A stretch of DNA of 64,000 bases. Source: Aldrovandia affinis (lineage: Eukaryota; Chordata; Actinopteri; Notacanthiformes; Halosauridae). Location of the stretch: positions 2,130,939 through 2,194,938 of the forward strand of contig JAINUG010000148.1 of assembly GCA_029706075.1 (NCBI GenBank), read 5' to 3'. The position numbers and the translations under genes are program-made. This document shows positions 42,500 through 53,906 of this stretch, piece after piece. Position 1 is the stretch's first letter. Every line of letters begins with the position of its first letter. The notes beneath the pieces were generated by a model. That model was not told the DNA's origin. It saw only the letters and a list, made by a program, of their open reading frames with translations, and searched no databases.

Positions 42500-44221
42500 A
42501 ATCATTGCTTATGAATGATGCAAACATTTAGATGCCGACGTAAGGAGTAAATCAAGGACCTTAACCCCCAGTTGAACATTTCGTAATTGTGCTCCCCTGT
42601 TGTTCCTGGGCCTGGAGCAAATGTTCTCATGAAATTTGCCCGAGTGAGTGCAGCTTTGCACAGGACATACTGAATTTCGTTTTTGCTGGGGCTAGGATTT
42701 TCCAACCAAGTTTCTCTTAATAAATCCAGAATACCCCTGGGTCGCTGCCCATATAACAATTCAAATAGTGAAAACCCTGTGGGGGCGTTGGGAACCTCCC
42801 TGATGGCAAATAACAGCTGGTCAACTAATTTGTCCCAATTCTTTAAATTGGTTTGAACAAAGTTCCGAATCATGGACTCATGGACAACGTCTGATTGAAC
42901 CCATTGGTTTGGGGGTGATATACACTGGTTACAATTGGCTTGATGGCTAATCATTCGTATACAGTAGTTCTTTCAGTGTTCGTGACATAAATGAAGTGCC
43001 TTAATCAGTGAGAATCTCTTTCTGGATTCCCACCCAGGATAAAAAGTGGAACATCGTGTCCAGCTTCAGGGGCACAGCTTCAGCGTCCCTTTCGAAAGCC
43101 CCAACGTAAACTGCTCCAATGCCACCGCATGCACAATTTCATCCGTGGTGTGGGCTTTGGTTCTGCAGCCACCACCTGCAGGAGTCAAGGAGCTGATGGG
43201 AAAAGGGATGGCTAACGACAGAAAAGCGAAGATCAAGTGAAGTCGTCAGCGGTGTCCCTCAGGCGTCAACCCCACTCTCTCCATGATGGTGGCCCGGAGG
43301 GTCTGGTAGTCAGCCACGGCAGCAGCTGGCACACTGAGCTGCTATCTAGCTAGAGTCGTATCGGCCACCGGCCACCCACATACCGTGGCTGTCCTTTCGA
43401 AGAGGTCCACGAACACCTCCTCTTCTGCATTTGGATCTCGGACGAGACCGGGGTGGGAGTGGGGAGCACCTGCTTGTTGCTCAACAGCTCCCCGATGACG
43501 GAGCTTTGTCCACCGCCTGTGCCGCTGTGATGGCACACAGCGCCCCTTCTTGTTGTTCCTGGGAGCGGACGAGAGCCCGGGGTTGAGCCTCCTGCATGGC
43601 AGCTAAGTAGGAAACCAGCTGAGAGACCAGTCATATGCTGTTCTGTCCCAGATTTCGGCACCAAGTTGTCACATGCCGTATGACACACCCCTGAGGAGGA
43701 CAGAACAGCAAGGCACAGGAAATGGAGTTATCGTTCCAGAAAACTGAATGTTTATTAACTTTTCCCCAGGCACAGGACAGAGAGAAAGCGAAAGAGCACG
43801 TAAAAATAAAACAGAACAAAAATCTTCCGGCGGCTCCCTCCCGGGTTTGGCCACAAACAATAAACTAAAATAACAAACTAAATCAAGCCTTTCAGCAAAA
43901 CACTAATCATCAAAATACAGACAGATACTCTGTGACTTTTCAGTAGCTGTATCGGGCTGCTGTCACAGTCTTTCTCTTGCTCGCATTCCAGCCTCTGTGT
44001 TCCAGATGTCTACCAAAGGAACAGAGCAGTTTTATGTACAAAGGTACGATTAGATTATACAATACAGGTATGTGGACTTGCTGCTCTGCCAGTAGGTGTG
44101 GCCGCTGATCGCCCTGATTACGCTGCCGAGACCGATGCCTTCCACAGTCACCCCAACAAAAACATGGATTTTTGCAGTTTTAAAATGTAAAGAGAAACAT
44201 CCACTTTCTCTGCCTGTCACA
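42500..44221 (-). mobile_element. Ty3/gypsy-type LTR retrotransposon fossil
   Basis: Read on the minus strand: a long terminal repeat, a primer-binding-like site, a leader and gag-side piece, then an integrase-side piece at the low-coordinate end. Integrase similarity is clear around NWDKLVDQLLFAIREVPNAP and FELLYGQRPRGILDLL, typical of gypsy elements. It is broken, with several breaks, much of the interior not recognisable and no second LTR seen in the window. Probably an old insertion. Confidence 0.7.
43667..44221 (-). repeat. LTR of the gypsy-type fossil
   Basis: On the minus strand it starts TGTGACAGGCAGAG at 44221 and ends ATGTGACA at 43667, with TG and CA borders and about 555 bp, an ordinary LTR size. 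A polyadenylation-like AATAAA lies inside (minus strand, near 43755). Immediately inward is TTGGTGCCGAAAT, a primer-binding-site-like sequence complementary to a tRNA 3' end. Confidence 0.65.
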
Positions 44222-45360
44222 AATATTTCATAGTTAATATTACAAAATTGTGACAGCAAAATTATTATGTTTTCATATCAATAATTTTACTCCAATTGTG
44301 TCATGGCTAAAAGATATAGATTTTTTAATTAATTTGACTCAGTGCATTTATTGTGCTCAGACAAAGAGTCTGAGTGAGCTGTTTTGAATAGATGGAGGAT
44401 AATAAATGAATAAAATTAAAAGTTAAATTAATGAATGCACTGGGTATTGGCGGGTCCTGTGTTCCAGGGCATCTTCAAAAACACTTTTTGAATTTTAATG
44501 TTACAAAAATCCCATCGCTGGTCTAATTAGGTCCTGTAATTAGTGTTTGTTAAAACGAACGCAAGCTCGATCTGATTGCCGTGGTTCGATTTAATGAGTA
44601 TCATTAACATGTATGAGTGAATTAAATGAGTAAATAAATAAATAAGTGTGCTGCTAGAAAGATTAACACAATCAAAACATAAAAAGTACACTGTTGAAAT
44701 ATATTACAAACCAAATCAGAACATACACGTCTTCAGGGAAGACCAAATAGAATGGCATAAAGCAAAATAAAGAGAAGGGGAGTTGTTGGGATCAATAAAG
44801 TATTCAATTGTAATAGCTTTGGAAATATTGTTTGACATTTCCGAAGAGCAATTACATCAGCTTCTTTACAGTAATAACTTCTTACTTTTTTCAAACTTTT
44901 ACTATATAAACAGAGGTCACTGTACGGTCACCCACCCCCACCATGCTATGAGGTGACTGCTGGGAGGGTTAGGTCAAGTGTCTGCTGTCAGATATGGAAT
45001 GTGTAAACTCAAGCTAAAACCTACCTCATTATTTCAGTGTCCCTTAATACACTGCAGCATTCTCAGATTACTAAATCACGTTTTAGGAGATTTCAGGGAT
45101 GTGAGGCAGGTATCTGTGAGGCCTGTGTGTTTAGGTACTGCTAGGCAGACAGCTTGCTAATGAGTGTCAGTGGGAACTTAATACAGTGCAACGTCATAAT
45201 ATAACATGAGTGTTAATACTCTTCTCCTCCTACTGCTTTCCCCTGTCCTGGGTTTTTCATTATCATGATCTATCCATCTCTGTCACTCTGTATACAGTAT
45301 CAATGCCTCCAAGGACATGTGATACAACTAAAGAGTCCTAAACCCAAGTTTAGCAGTCCT
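44222..45360. other. Gene-free interval
   Basis: Unique AT-rich sequence; 44440-44700 has several TAATTA-type cores and an even look but no other signal. No named repeat. Confidence 0.45.
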
Positions 45361-45401
45361 GTGTTTGTGTGTTTGTGTTTGTGTATGTGTGTGTGTGTGT
45401 G
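45361..45401. repeat. (GT)n-rich microsatellite
   Basis: TGTGTTTGTGTG units pass into an (TG)n run. It makes the Cys/Val-rich stretch in the 143-codon frame at 45265-45696, which I do not accept as a gene. Confidence 0.8.
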
Positions 45402-47540
45402 GAGGAACCAGAATTTGTTTGAACAGCAGAGGTTTCACGTTTTCACTTACTTGAGGTCCAATGTGCTGACCTCAAACGGAAAATGTCAATCTAGATTACC
45501 AGATCCTTCCTTTAAGGTTCTACAGCATGCTTCTAATAATGTAAGGGCTTGGGAGGCCCTGTCTCACACCAAACAGGATAGCGTGGTGAGTGAAGAGTCT
45601 TACATCTTTACCAGATTTCACCCTTTGGTCACAACTGACCCTGAAAAGGCCCATTATGCACTTTCACTAGCATCTCCAGCCATTAGAACTGAGTAGAGAC
45701 ACACCTCCAGTCAGGCTGCAGCTGAGGAACGGGATGGGTCAATTTACAGCACACGGCAATTAGTTCTACAAAGAAGCAGAGGCCAGATACTACATCTCAC
45801 CTCAGGAAAAACAGAGGGAGACCTGAGAAATTAACGAGGTAGAGTGCTGAAGAGTTATCATGTCATTTTTGTTCACCCATTTTTAAGATTATACTTCAAA
45901 CCATTGATCTGGGTTTGGGCAGTTGTCAATGCGATCTTGCTGGTGAAGTATTGGGTTACTTGCAACGTGCAACCTGGCATCCCTAACCTAATGTGACGTG
46001 GGCTGGATTTTAGAATGGTGGCAGACTTGCACAGGCATTGGCTTTGCTTCAGTTATACGTTTCTTCATAAATCAAGATTCTGACGACACGCATCAGCAAC
46101 AGAGTATGGAACCGATGTAGAATTGTAATCTCCCCAAAAAGCTTCCCGCGTTCTAATCAAGGCACCTTCCATGCTGTTTAATCTCTGTATTAGATCGACG
46201 CACGGAATAGCACAGTCAGTCTTGGCACTGGCCATTTCCTGCAAGTGCATGTGCAGGTGAGACCACGCCTCTGTTTAAGCTGCCCGCTGGGCATGGCCAC
46301 CTGCTGAGGCGCACAGGGCAGTGAACAGGGCGGTGAGCTGTGCTCCGTCCCTGCCAGACCTGGTCAGTCTTTCCAGAGGGTCGTCCAACATCACCGTTGT
46401 ATCATCAGTGGGTTCCCAATGCCACCATGATGCCAAAGCCCAGTCTATGCGTCACTTCCCTGGCACGGACGCGTTCAGCCATGCACTCCAAATGCTGGCT
46501 TTGCCAGCCTCTTAATTCCAGTGTCCGTCCAGATGGGGGTTTAATCCCACCCCAGTGTCGCTGCTGTGTCTGTTGTGAGGTCATGAGAGGCGTTTTTCAC
46601 AGTGAAAGGCGGGGGGAAGGGTGGATACCAAAAATGATTGCAGCATCTTTTCAGACACACAAATTAGCGCAATTTGACTGGAGGGAATGGGCTGCTTTCA
46701 CGAGTCAGGCTGTCGTGCCCCTGGAAAGCCATCGGCAAAATGCGGCTCAAAATATAATTCATTTAAAAGAATTTCTGCAATTTCAGTGCATTGGCAAATT
46801 ACAGCTAATGCTGTTTTTGCCCTGGAATTCCACCCCTCCTTAAACAAAAAATACTCCTGTATTAGGAGAGGGTGCACTGCAGTAATAAACCTCTCCAACA
46901 CAAATGTACTCTTCCACATGTTGCTGACATAGATACATTGGCACAAATCTAATTGCATTTAATGTAACCCATATTTTACTTATTGCACTTCTAGGCCTTT
47001 GAGGTATATTGAAGTAATGAAATATAAGTATATCTAGAAATAAATATATCTAAGAAAGACATGCACTCATGATTTCTGTTTGACTGAAACTCTTTTCTGA
47101 AACCATTTATCTCATTAATGGAGCATGGTCAGCAAAGCTATTTTTCAGCTTATGGGGGGAAACTTCTTATCAAATTTATATGGTGGCTTCTCCTTAGCAT
47201 TGAGTGAAAGATTAAAGGGGATTCCATTTTTTTCAATGAGTATTTTCTCAATAGTTTAACATGATTTCTATGTAGCCTATGGTATGTATATCAGTGTTTT
47301 GGTACATTAGCCCATTATGTTACAGGACGATGTGAATTCGATAATTTACGATTGACATACATGATACATCTGAGTGCGTCAAAGAACATTTAATGTCAAT
47401 CATTTTTATTTGGGTTGTATCATCAGACATTTATTGTTTTGAAAATATCTCCCATGAACATGAAAAAGGAGAGGGAGAGGGAGAATGAAAGAGAAAGAGA
47501 CAGAAAAGGGGAAAAGGAGAGAGGATTGGAATAGGCTGAA
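45402..47540. other. Gene-free interval
   Basis: Unique sequence. 46180-46620 is more GC-rich and has overlapping frames (64-167 codons) on both strands, none with a domain I recognise. 47466-47522 is GA-rich. Confidence 0.4.
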
Positions 47541-48060
47541 AATTACACCATAAACAGATGGCCTCATCCTGTGATTGAAACCTATATGGGAACATTGACA
47601 GATCTGTGAAGACACCTTTTGTCAACATTTGCGAGCCCGTGTCCACCCATCTGTCCCCTCCGATTCACGGCCCTATCCTTTCAGGGCCATCCGTCAGATG
47701 GGAACCGTGGACTAATGGGATTCAGGCCCATTCCTCTTAATCATTGTCAGCAAACTTTAATTTACCAGGCCCTGCGTGTGACACCTTCAAATATATTTTA
47801 ATAAAGTCAATATAATGATATTTCAGCTTTTTGTAATTTCATTTACAGCATGTCAGATGAAATTGATATTCCCCTCATATAAAATAGCTTTCCTGAATCG
47901 CATACGTAATAATATTGGGTTTACAGAATGGTGAAGTCAATTAACTTCCTGAGATGACCGGGAGATATGGGAACTGCAAAGACTGTGCAGTCGACTCAAG
48001 CACTGCCAAGTCAATTAGTCAATGCAGTGTAAGTCAACGAGCCAAATTTTTGTTAACATT
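47541..48060. other. Unique block, candidate regulatory DNA
   Basis: About 520 bp free of repeats and simple sequence, even in composition, with several CAATTA/AATTAG-type cores. Palindromic GTCAATTAACTTC and CAAGTCAATTAGTCAATGC sit near its right end. By style it resembles vertebrate conserved noncoding elements; conservation itself cannot be seen here. Confidence 0.3.
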
Positions 48061-51000
48061 GCAGGTTTAAGTTTTGGTCTAACATATTATGACCCACTTT
48101 AATGGCCCTTGATCATCTAAAGTTAACAGGATTTAAGGGTTTGGGAAAAAAAGCTTGTTTTAATTAATAACCATGTCACAACATTTATTTTTTCATCTAT
48201 TCTTTCCACGCAATATAAAATAACGTTGCTTAATGATGACGCCGCCCGAGAAATGCTTTCTAAAAACAATCGCTATTTGAAATTTGCATACTAATTGAAA
48301 CAGCATGCAATTATGATACTAGCACTCCCCCTACCCCCCCCCCCCTCCTCGGCAGGGTTCTGAAGATTAATATACAAGCATGTGTGCTTCAATCGCAGTT
48401 TGTCAGCTCAGCTCCTTAGACTGGATTCTGAACTCTGAAGTGAACTCCAGCCTCACATTTTTACTTACATCAACTGTGAGGCAATTGTTAAAAGCATACT
48501 AATGCCATTTATCTTTGTCACATTTTAAAACTAGAATCAAAACGTAAACGTGCTGTTATTATTCACTGGTGAAAAATGTGCCTATTTACAGTACCCATCA
48601 AGAAGCAACAACTGACAGGGGCTTGTTGGCCTTGACTAGAATACGAATAAAGCTGGTGTGTTATCCAGGAGGTGCCTGCACAAAGGAATCTTGCTGCAGG
48701 TAAATGCTCATCGTAGCTAGCAGAGGCATAAGAGACGCCTATGCCCCTCTTAAAAGAAATAAAATAGCTTGAGCATATGCCCCAGTGTAGTGCTGTGGGT
48801 AGTTGTGCAAGCACAAACAAACATAAAATCATGACTGCATCTGAGTATCTCGTGGTCATCAGATTACGATGGAATAAAAATGATGTGCTATGTAATTACC
48901 TCAACTTCATATCTGCAGTATAATCACAATGAGTGCAACTTTATGCAGTATGCATTTAATTAAAAAACTGGTGCTTCTGCTTGATTTCCCCACATGGATA
49001 AATTGTATCCAACTCTAAATTAAATCCAAACTCACCAGAGAAAAACAAAAGTCTGCAAAATGCCTGCCTATTTGCAGACTATGTGACCCTTCCTATTCCT
49101 GTTTCTTTGATCGGAGGGATTGGATATCAAGAATATCAAATTGTTAAACAGGAAACAGCTTGACAGGTTATGTCATGGAAGTATAGACCTTTTGGGTGTT
49201 CAAGACCATGCTTGGCCAGAGTGCTAGACAGTAAAATCGCGAGACTAGATGGGATAAATGGCCTGTTCTCATCCTCCAACATTCTTATATTGAATATAAA
49301 GGTGTAGTGAAACCCAGTGTAATTCACTGAATGGTCAACACACATCACCCATCAGCCCAGGGGGTGGATGGCACACCTCCGAAGACAGCACTGCACAGAC
49401 ATAGTTCTCTTTCTCTCCCTCCTCTTCTTCTAATTACCAGGTTCCATATTGGCACTCTTTTAGCAGAATAGGAGATGGTTTTGTTTCTATGTCCTTTTGG
49501 GAAATTAATTCATTTCACTAAAGTGTCTTAATAATTACAGTGACATCAAGGTTAATTGCCTAGTCTGTATTGCCATAGAGGCGTCCCGTCAAAATCCCCA
49601 CACAATCTGTTCTATAAATGGGAGCCAGAAGACACACGTTACAGTGGAAGGCTTTGACCTAAATAAAGTTCTCTGAAATACAGGTACTTGCCCATTACAA
49701 CTCAGGGAAGCTGCTGTCAATGTGTTATTGGGAATGCCATTGTTCAGCTGAGCCTAGGGTTCTCAGATAGTATCTTGTTCTGTGGTGGTGAGGGGTAATC
49801 TTCAGAGTGAATGGAAACAAGCTCTACACCAATGGTCCCCGACCACCACCACAGAAAGCCTGTGTTGTTTATGCTCGCCATTCTCTGCTCTGCATTGAGC
49901 ACATGCAAGGAGGACAACATCATTTCCCACACCTCAATCTTGTATTTACACTCGTTATTTTATAGTATGGTTTTCTGGCCTTCCTACTCCTTTTTGTAAA
50001 AAAAAAACTTATTTATAATGCCCATAATAATCGCTAGGAGCCTTGGAAATAGAATACCTGAATACCAACCTTTTCCTTTCATCCTTGGATAGGAAGGTAT
50101 GAATCAAATTAGAATTTCTTTTCAGAGGCAAATTATATGAGATACTGAATGTTTGCTCTTATGAGAACACGCTTTGATTTCTTTGTTGTTTTAATATCAG
50201 CCTATTTCTTTCTTGCTTTGCATCTGTTATACATTTGTTTATTACAAAGTTATGGTATAAAGTTCTCACCTGATAGGACACACACAAACACACACACATA
50301 CACACACGCATACAGTTTTATATGTATCTTTTTTAACAACTAATTCCATGCTGTAAGGTCTGGGGTCATGTCTTCTACAGAACATCTCTGTCCCAATTCT
50401 GACAACACAGCAGAGTAGCACAATTAGCTGTCATAGAGTAGTCTATAGAGTGACATTACAGTATTTATTCCCTGAGAAGATGTCTTTATCCAGGAAAATG
50501 TACACTTCAGATTTTAAAAATGATATCCTGCAGGATATTAAGTAGTGAATTAATCAAACGTATCTTGCTAAATGGGACAACAGCACTGATTGTCCCAAAT
50601 TTTTACCTGCAACCGTCTGGTTTCACAGATTATGATATTAAAAATAAAACAAAAAAGGTTATAGGATTACTCAAAAGACTACTGAAGATCTATTTTATGG
50701 TCGTATTGGCTTTTATTAAATTGGCTCTGAGATTAAAACCAAACAAAGACGCGGGTATTATCTTGGAGCGCTTAAGCATATAACCACGTCTTAATTAGCA
50801 TGGCGTGCTGGTAGAACAGCTTCGCTTGATTGCTGTATGCTGCTTCCTGCTTTTTTTCTCCGATATTTTGACAGCTGGAACTGCATCAGCCCACAAATAC
50901 AGGAGTGGCATTTTGAGATTTGAGCTTCCTGATCACAGTGTCAGAACTCATGTGACTGTCATGTGTGTGTACCTGCCAGGGACTCTGGGGGAAAAAAGGT

Positions 51001-51900
51001 AAACGATCTATGATTAATATGGCACACAATCAATTATCTGTGACCACCATAGATAGCTCAGACCTCACCAAACATCTTTTATTAACATGACTATCAGACA
51101 GAGATAGAAAACTCCTGCATCTCTTTGTCTGACATAAAGGAAATGGATTAACACAGTCTTAGTCACTACAAGAAGTACTAAAATACACTGCGCGCAAAAC
51201 TGACATAATAAAGCTTTTTTGTGCAAAACTGAAAAATAAAGATATCATTGCTCTTGTTGATTATGACAGTTGTGATTGCTCTTGGACAATTATCAAAACC
51301 ACAATAAGTGAATTGTCTTAGGGTTTGATAAGCACCTGTATCCTTATCATAACAAATAGGTCTGGACTCAGCTAATCAATCATGGGAGGTATTGGAAGAC
51401 CACTATCCCCCCATTTGACTATATTTGTGTCAACAATAAAGCATGCCATACCCTATTACAGCAGTCTGACAGACAGGACTGTCATCATGAACAAAGTGAT
51501 ACAGCAGATGAATATTCTTGATTCTTTTTTTTTTTTACCTGACTATGCCTAGATTAGAATTTGTGACAGGCAAAGTTTAAATGTAAGACTGCACTAACAA
51601 AGCTGAATTTAAATCATTCACTGAAATTCTTAATATTTCTTTATTTCGTGTCATTCCCGGAGGGTGAAAACAATCTTTGCAAACTCATTTAGAGATTAAA
51701 GAACTTGGGAGCATTCCAAAACATACAATGAGGCAAGGAAATCTGTGTCTTAGTCTGACATCCTCAGTATTAGCTTGCACCAGTACAAATATTTTTTTAT
51801 TGAATCAATTAGTCTGTATGAACTGTATGTTCAGTGCAACTAACAATCCCCCTACTGCCACCAAACAACATCTCCCCGCCCATGTAAATCAGAGATTAAA
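48061..51900. other. Gene-free interval with simple repeats
   Basis: Unique sequence with a poly-C run (about 48329-48346), a CA-rich patch (50277-50312) and a poly-T run (51523-51538). Frames are short and lack known domains. No transposon recognised in nearly 4 kb. Confidence 0.45.
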
Positions 51901-52440
51901 TATCTTTGATACAAGTTGGCTGTGACGTCCAACAGTTAAAGTAATTAAGTGTGTTAATTCCTTGAGAGAAAGGCGAGGCGGATGTGCGAGCAGGCCTTTT
52001 TGTTAGTGCCAGAGCCCGCTCGGCTGCCTCGTTGTGCTACGTCTTCAGTCGAGCATCGTCGCGTCTGTCGCCATACCCCTCGCAGATATTTCACATTACG
52101 CTCGGTTTCCTCCTCCCCCACCTCTTAAATGCCAAATTAGCATGTGCCCTAAAACGCGGCCGAGTCCCCCACACCTATTACACTCCACGGGTTTCTGAAT
52201 CCAATGCTCAACGCAACATTAAACACGGGCAGAGCGTTAGCTATTATCAGTAGTATTATTCCAGGAATGACTGCGAGTTTGCATTGCATTTATTCAAAAT
52301 GGGCGCATAAAGCTGTATGCCTGCATAGTTTCCAGTCAGCTGCCTCGTGGTTACTGTCATCATAGAGGCGAGGACAGCACCACACCTTTTTTGAAATGTA
52401 TTTAGGTGGACACGCGTGTGGCACATATTATGCATGCCGC
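51901..52440. other. Unique, relatively CpG-rich block, candidate regulatory DNA
   Basis: 51970-52210 is richer in CpG than its surroundings (GTCGAGCATCGTCGCGTCTG and neighbours) and is followed by unique sequence containing GCATTGCATTTATTC and CAGCTGCC. No repeat, no convincing frame (the 89-codon frame at 51984 has no domain). Might be an enhancer or a weak CpG island. Confidence 0.3.
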
Positions 52441-52904
52441 AGGTCATATCAAAGACATGGCTGCCTTTACATTTTCAGGGATCCTGAATAGACACTGCAG
52501 GCTCTGATTCCACAGAATGCAATGACAATGATAGGTACGGCATGTCAACGCTACCCGACATAGCTTATTTTATTACTGTCATGACTAGGGGCCTGATTTA
52601 AAAGGAGCTGTATTGCAATGACTTTTATCACAGTGGTAAATAACAACTCAGAGGGTGAGTTTATGGCTCCATCAGTGCTGATTGTAAACAGTGTGAGGCT
52701 ACATATCTTCAGTTCCTCATTGGTCGTTTGGCCGTCAATGACTGCAACGCCTACGTTTTCCACCAATCAGAATTAATTATGTATCGGTATGCATTATTTA
52801 TAAAGCTGTGGTGTGAATACATCAATAATGACTCGTGAGTCATGAGCTTGAAATAGAGGAGGCAGAAGTCTTAGCTTTAAACTGATGACTGGTCCCAACC
52901 TGTT

Positions 52905-53490
52905 TTCATTTATTTTAGTTGAGTGTACTAACTATCTGAATAATCCATTGGAAACTAATCCCAGTGCTTTCTCTTAATTGTGTCTCATGCTGTTGTATTG
53001 CCTTTCTTCATGTCACATTGGATAAGGTAAATGATAATACGGAGTTCAATTTAATGAAAATCTATTTAATCATTACAAAGAATCCACTTTTTGTTGATTA
53101 ACTTGTGTACCAACTATCTGAATAATCCATTGGAAACTAATCCCAAATGTTTCTTTTAATTGTGTCTCATGCTGTTGCATTGCCTGTCTTCACGTCACTT
53201 TAGATATTGTAAATGACAAAACAGTGTTCAATTTAGAAAAGTCAATTTAATCATTACAAAGAATACACTTTTGTTTTTATTCATTTTGGTTGATTGACTA
53301 GTGTGCCAACTATCTGAATAATCAATTGGAAACTAATCCCAAAGGTTTCTTTTAATTGTGTCTCATGCTGTTGCATTGCCTTTCTTCACATCACTTCAGA
53401 TATTGTAAATGACAAAACAATTCCAGTTTACAATTATAAGTGCAATTTATTCAAATCAATTTAATCATTACAAAGAATCAACATTCAACC
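52905..53490. repeat. Three-unit tandem repeat, about 182 and 196 bp per unit
   Basis: AACTATCTGAATAATC starts at 52930, 53112 and 53308. Each copy continues with TTGGAAACTAATCCCA, TTAATTGTGTCTCATGCTGT, TTCAC-TCAC, GATA..GTAAATGA and AATTTAATCATTACAAAGAA. Copies 2 and 3 are more alike than either is to copy 1. Unit length is near a nucleosome repeat, like many satellites, but only three units occur. No coding frame and no resemblance to a transposon that I know. Confidence 0.85.
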
Positions 53491-53567
53491 TAAAGAGGTA
53501 AATAACTTTGTATTCAACCAGCTTTGAGTGCAACCAGTGATGTCTAGCATACATCCTTCAGAAAATA

Positions 53568-53897
53568 ATAATAATTTTTCTGATTTTACCCTGTTTTTCT
53601 CCCAATTTAGTAGCCAATTAGCTGTGTTTAGTTCAATCCCCCTTCCCTCGTAGTTTGCTGCCATAGTCCTGTGACAAGGGCGAAGCGCTGCCTCCTCCAA
53701 GACAACACTCGTCGCGCCGTCGACTGTAATTCCGGTACGCCAGAACCACTCTTGTGCGCAGCCCTCCCTAGGGCGGACAGCCAATTGCTGCCCCGATGGC
53801 ACTTCCGACCAGAGCCGACTCTGGCGCGACGGGGAATCGAACCCCGGTCGCCATGACCAGCGTCGGATGTTGAAACCACTAGACCACGTGGGAGGCC
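53568..53897 (-). mobile_element. tRNA-derived SINE, full length with target duplication
   Basis: Minus strand from 53897: GGCCTCCCACGTGGTCTAGTGG (A box TGGTCTAGTGG), then GACCGGGGTTCGATTCCCCG (B box GGTTCGATTCC). The head resembles tRNA-Glu. Body: GGCAGCAATTGGCTGTCCGC; end: AATTGGGAGAAAAACAGGG. A 9-bp duplication, CAGAAAATA, flanks it at 53559-53567 and 53898-53906. The open minus-strand frame across it is a chance reading of the SINE. Confidence 0.85.
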
Positions 53898-53906
53898 CAG
53901 AAAATA

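Noticed and set aside
45265-45696. 143-codon open frame with a possible signal-like start
   Set aside because: The hydrophobic Cys/Val/Leu stretch is translated (GT)n repeat; the rest matches no family I know.
46340-46843. 167-codon open frame with several Cys and His residues
   Set aside because: No regular zinc-finger spacing, and other frames are open over the same bases on both strands.
52905-53490. CRISPR-like or LTR repeat structure
   Set aside because: The three units are similar along nearly all their length, with no unique spacers and no TG/CA borders.
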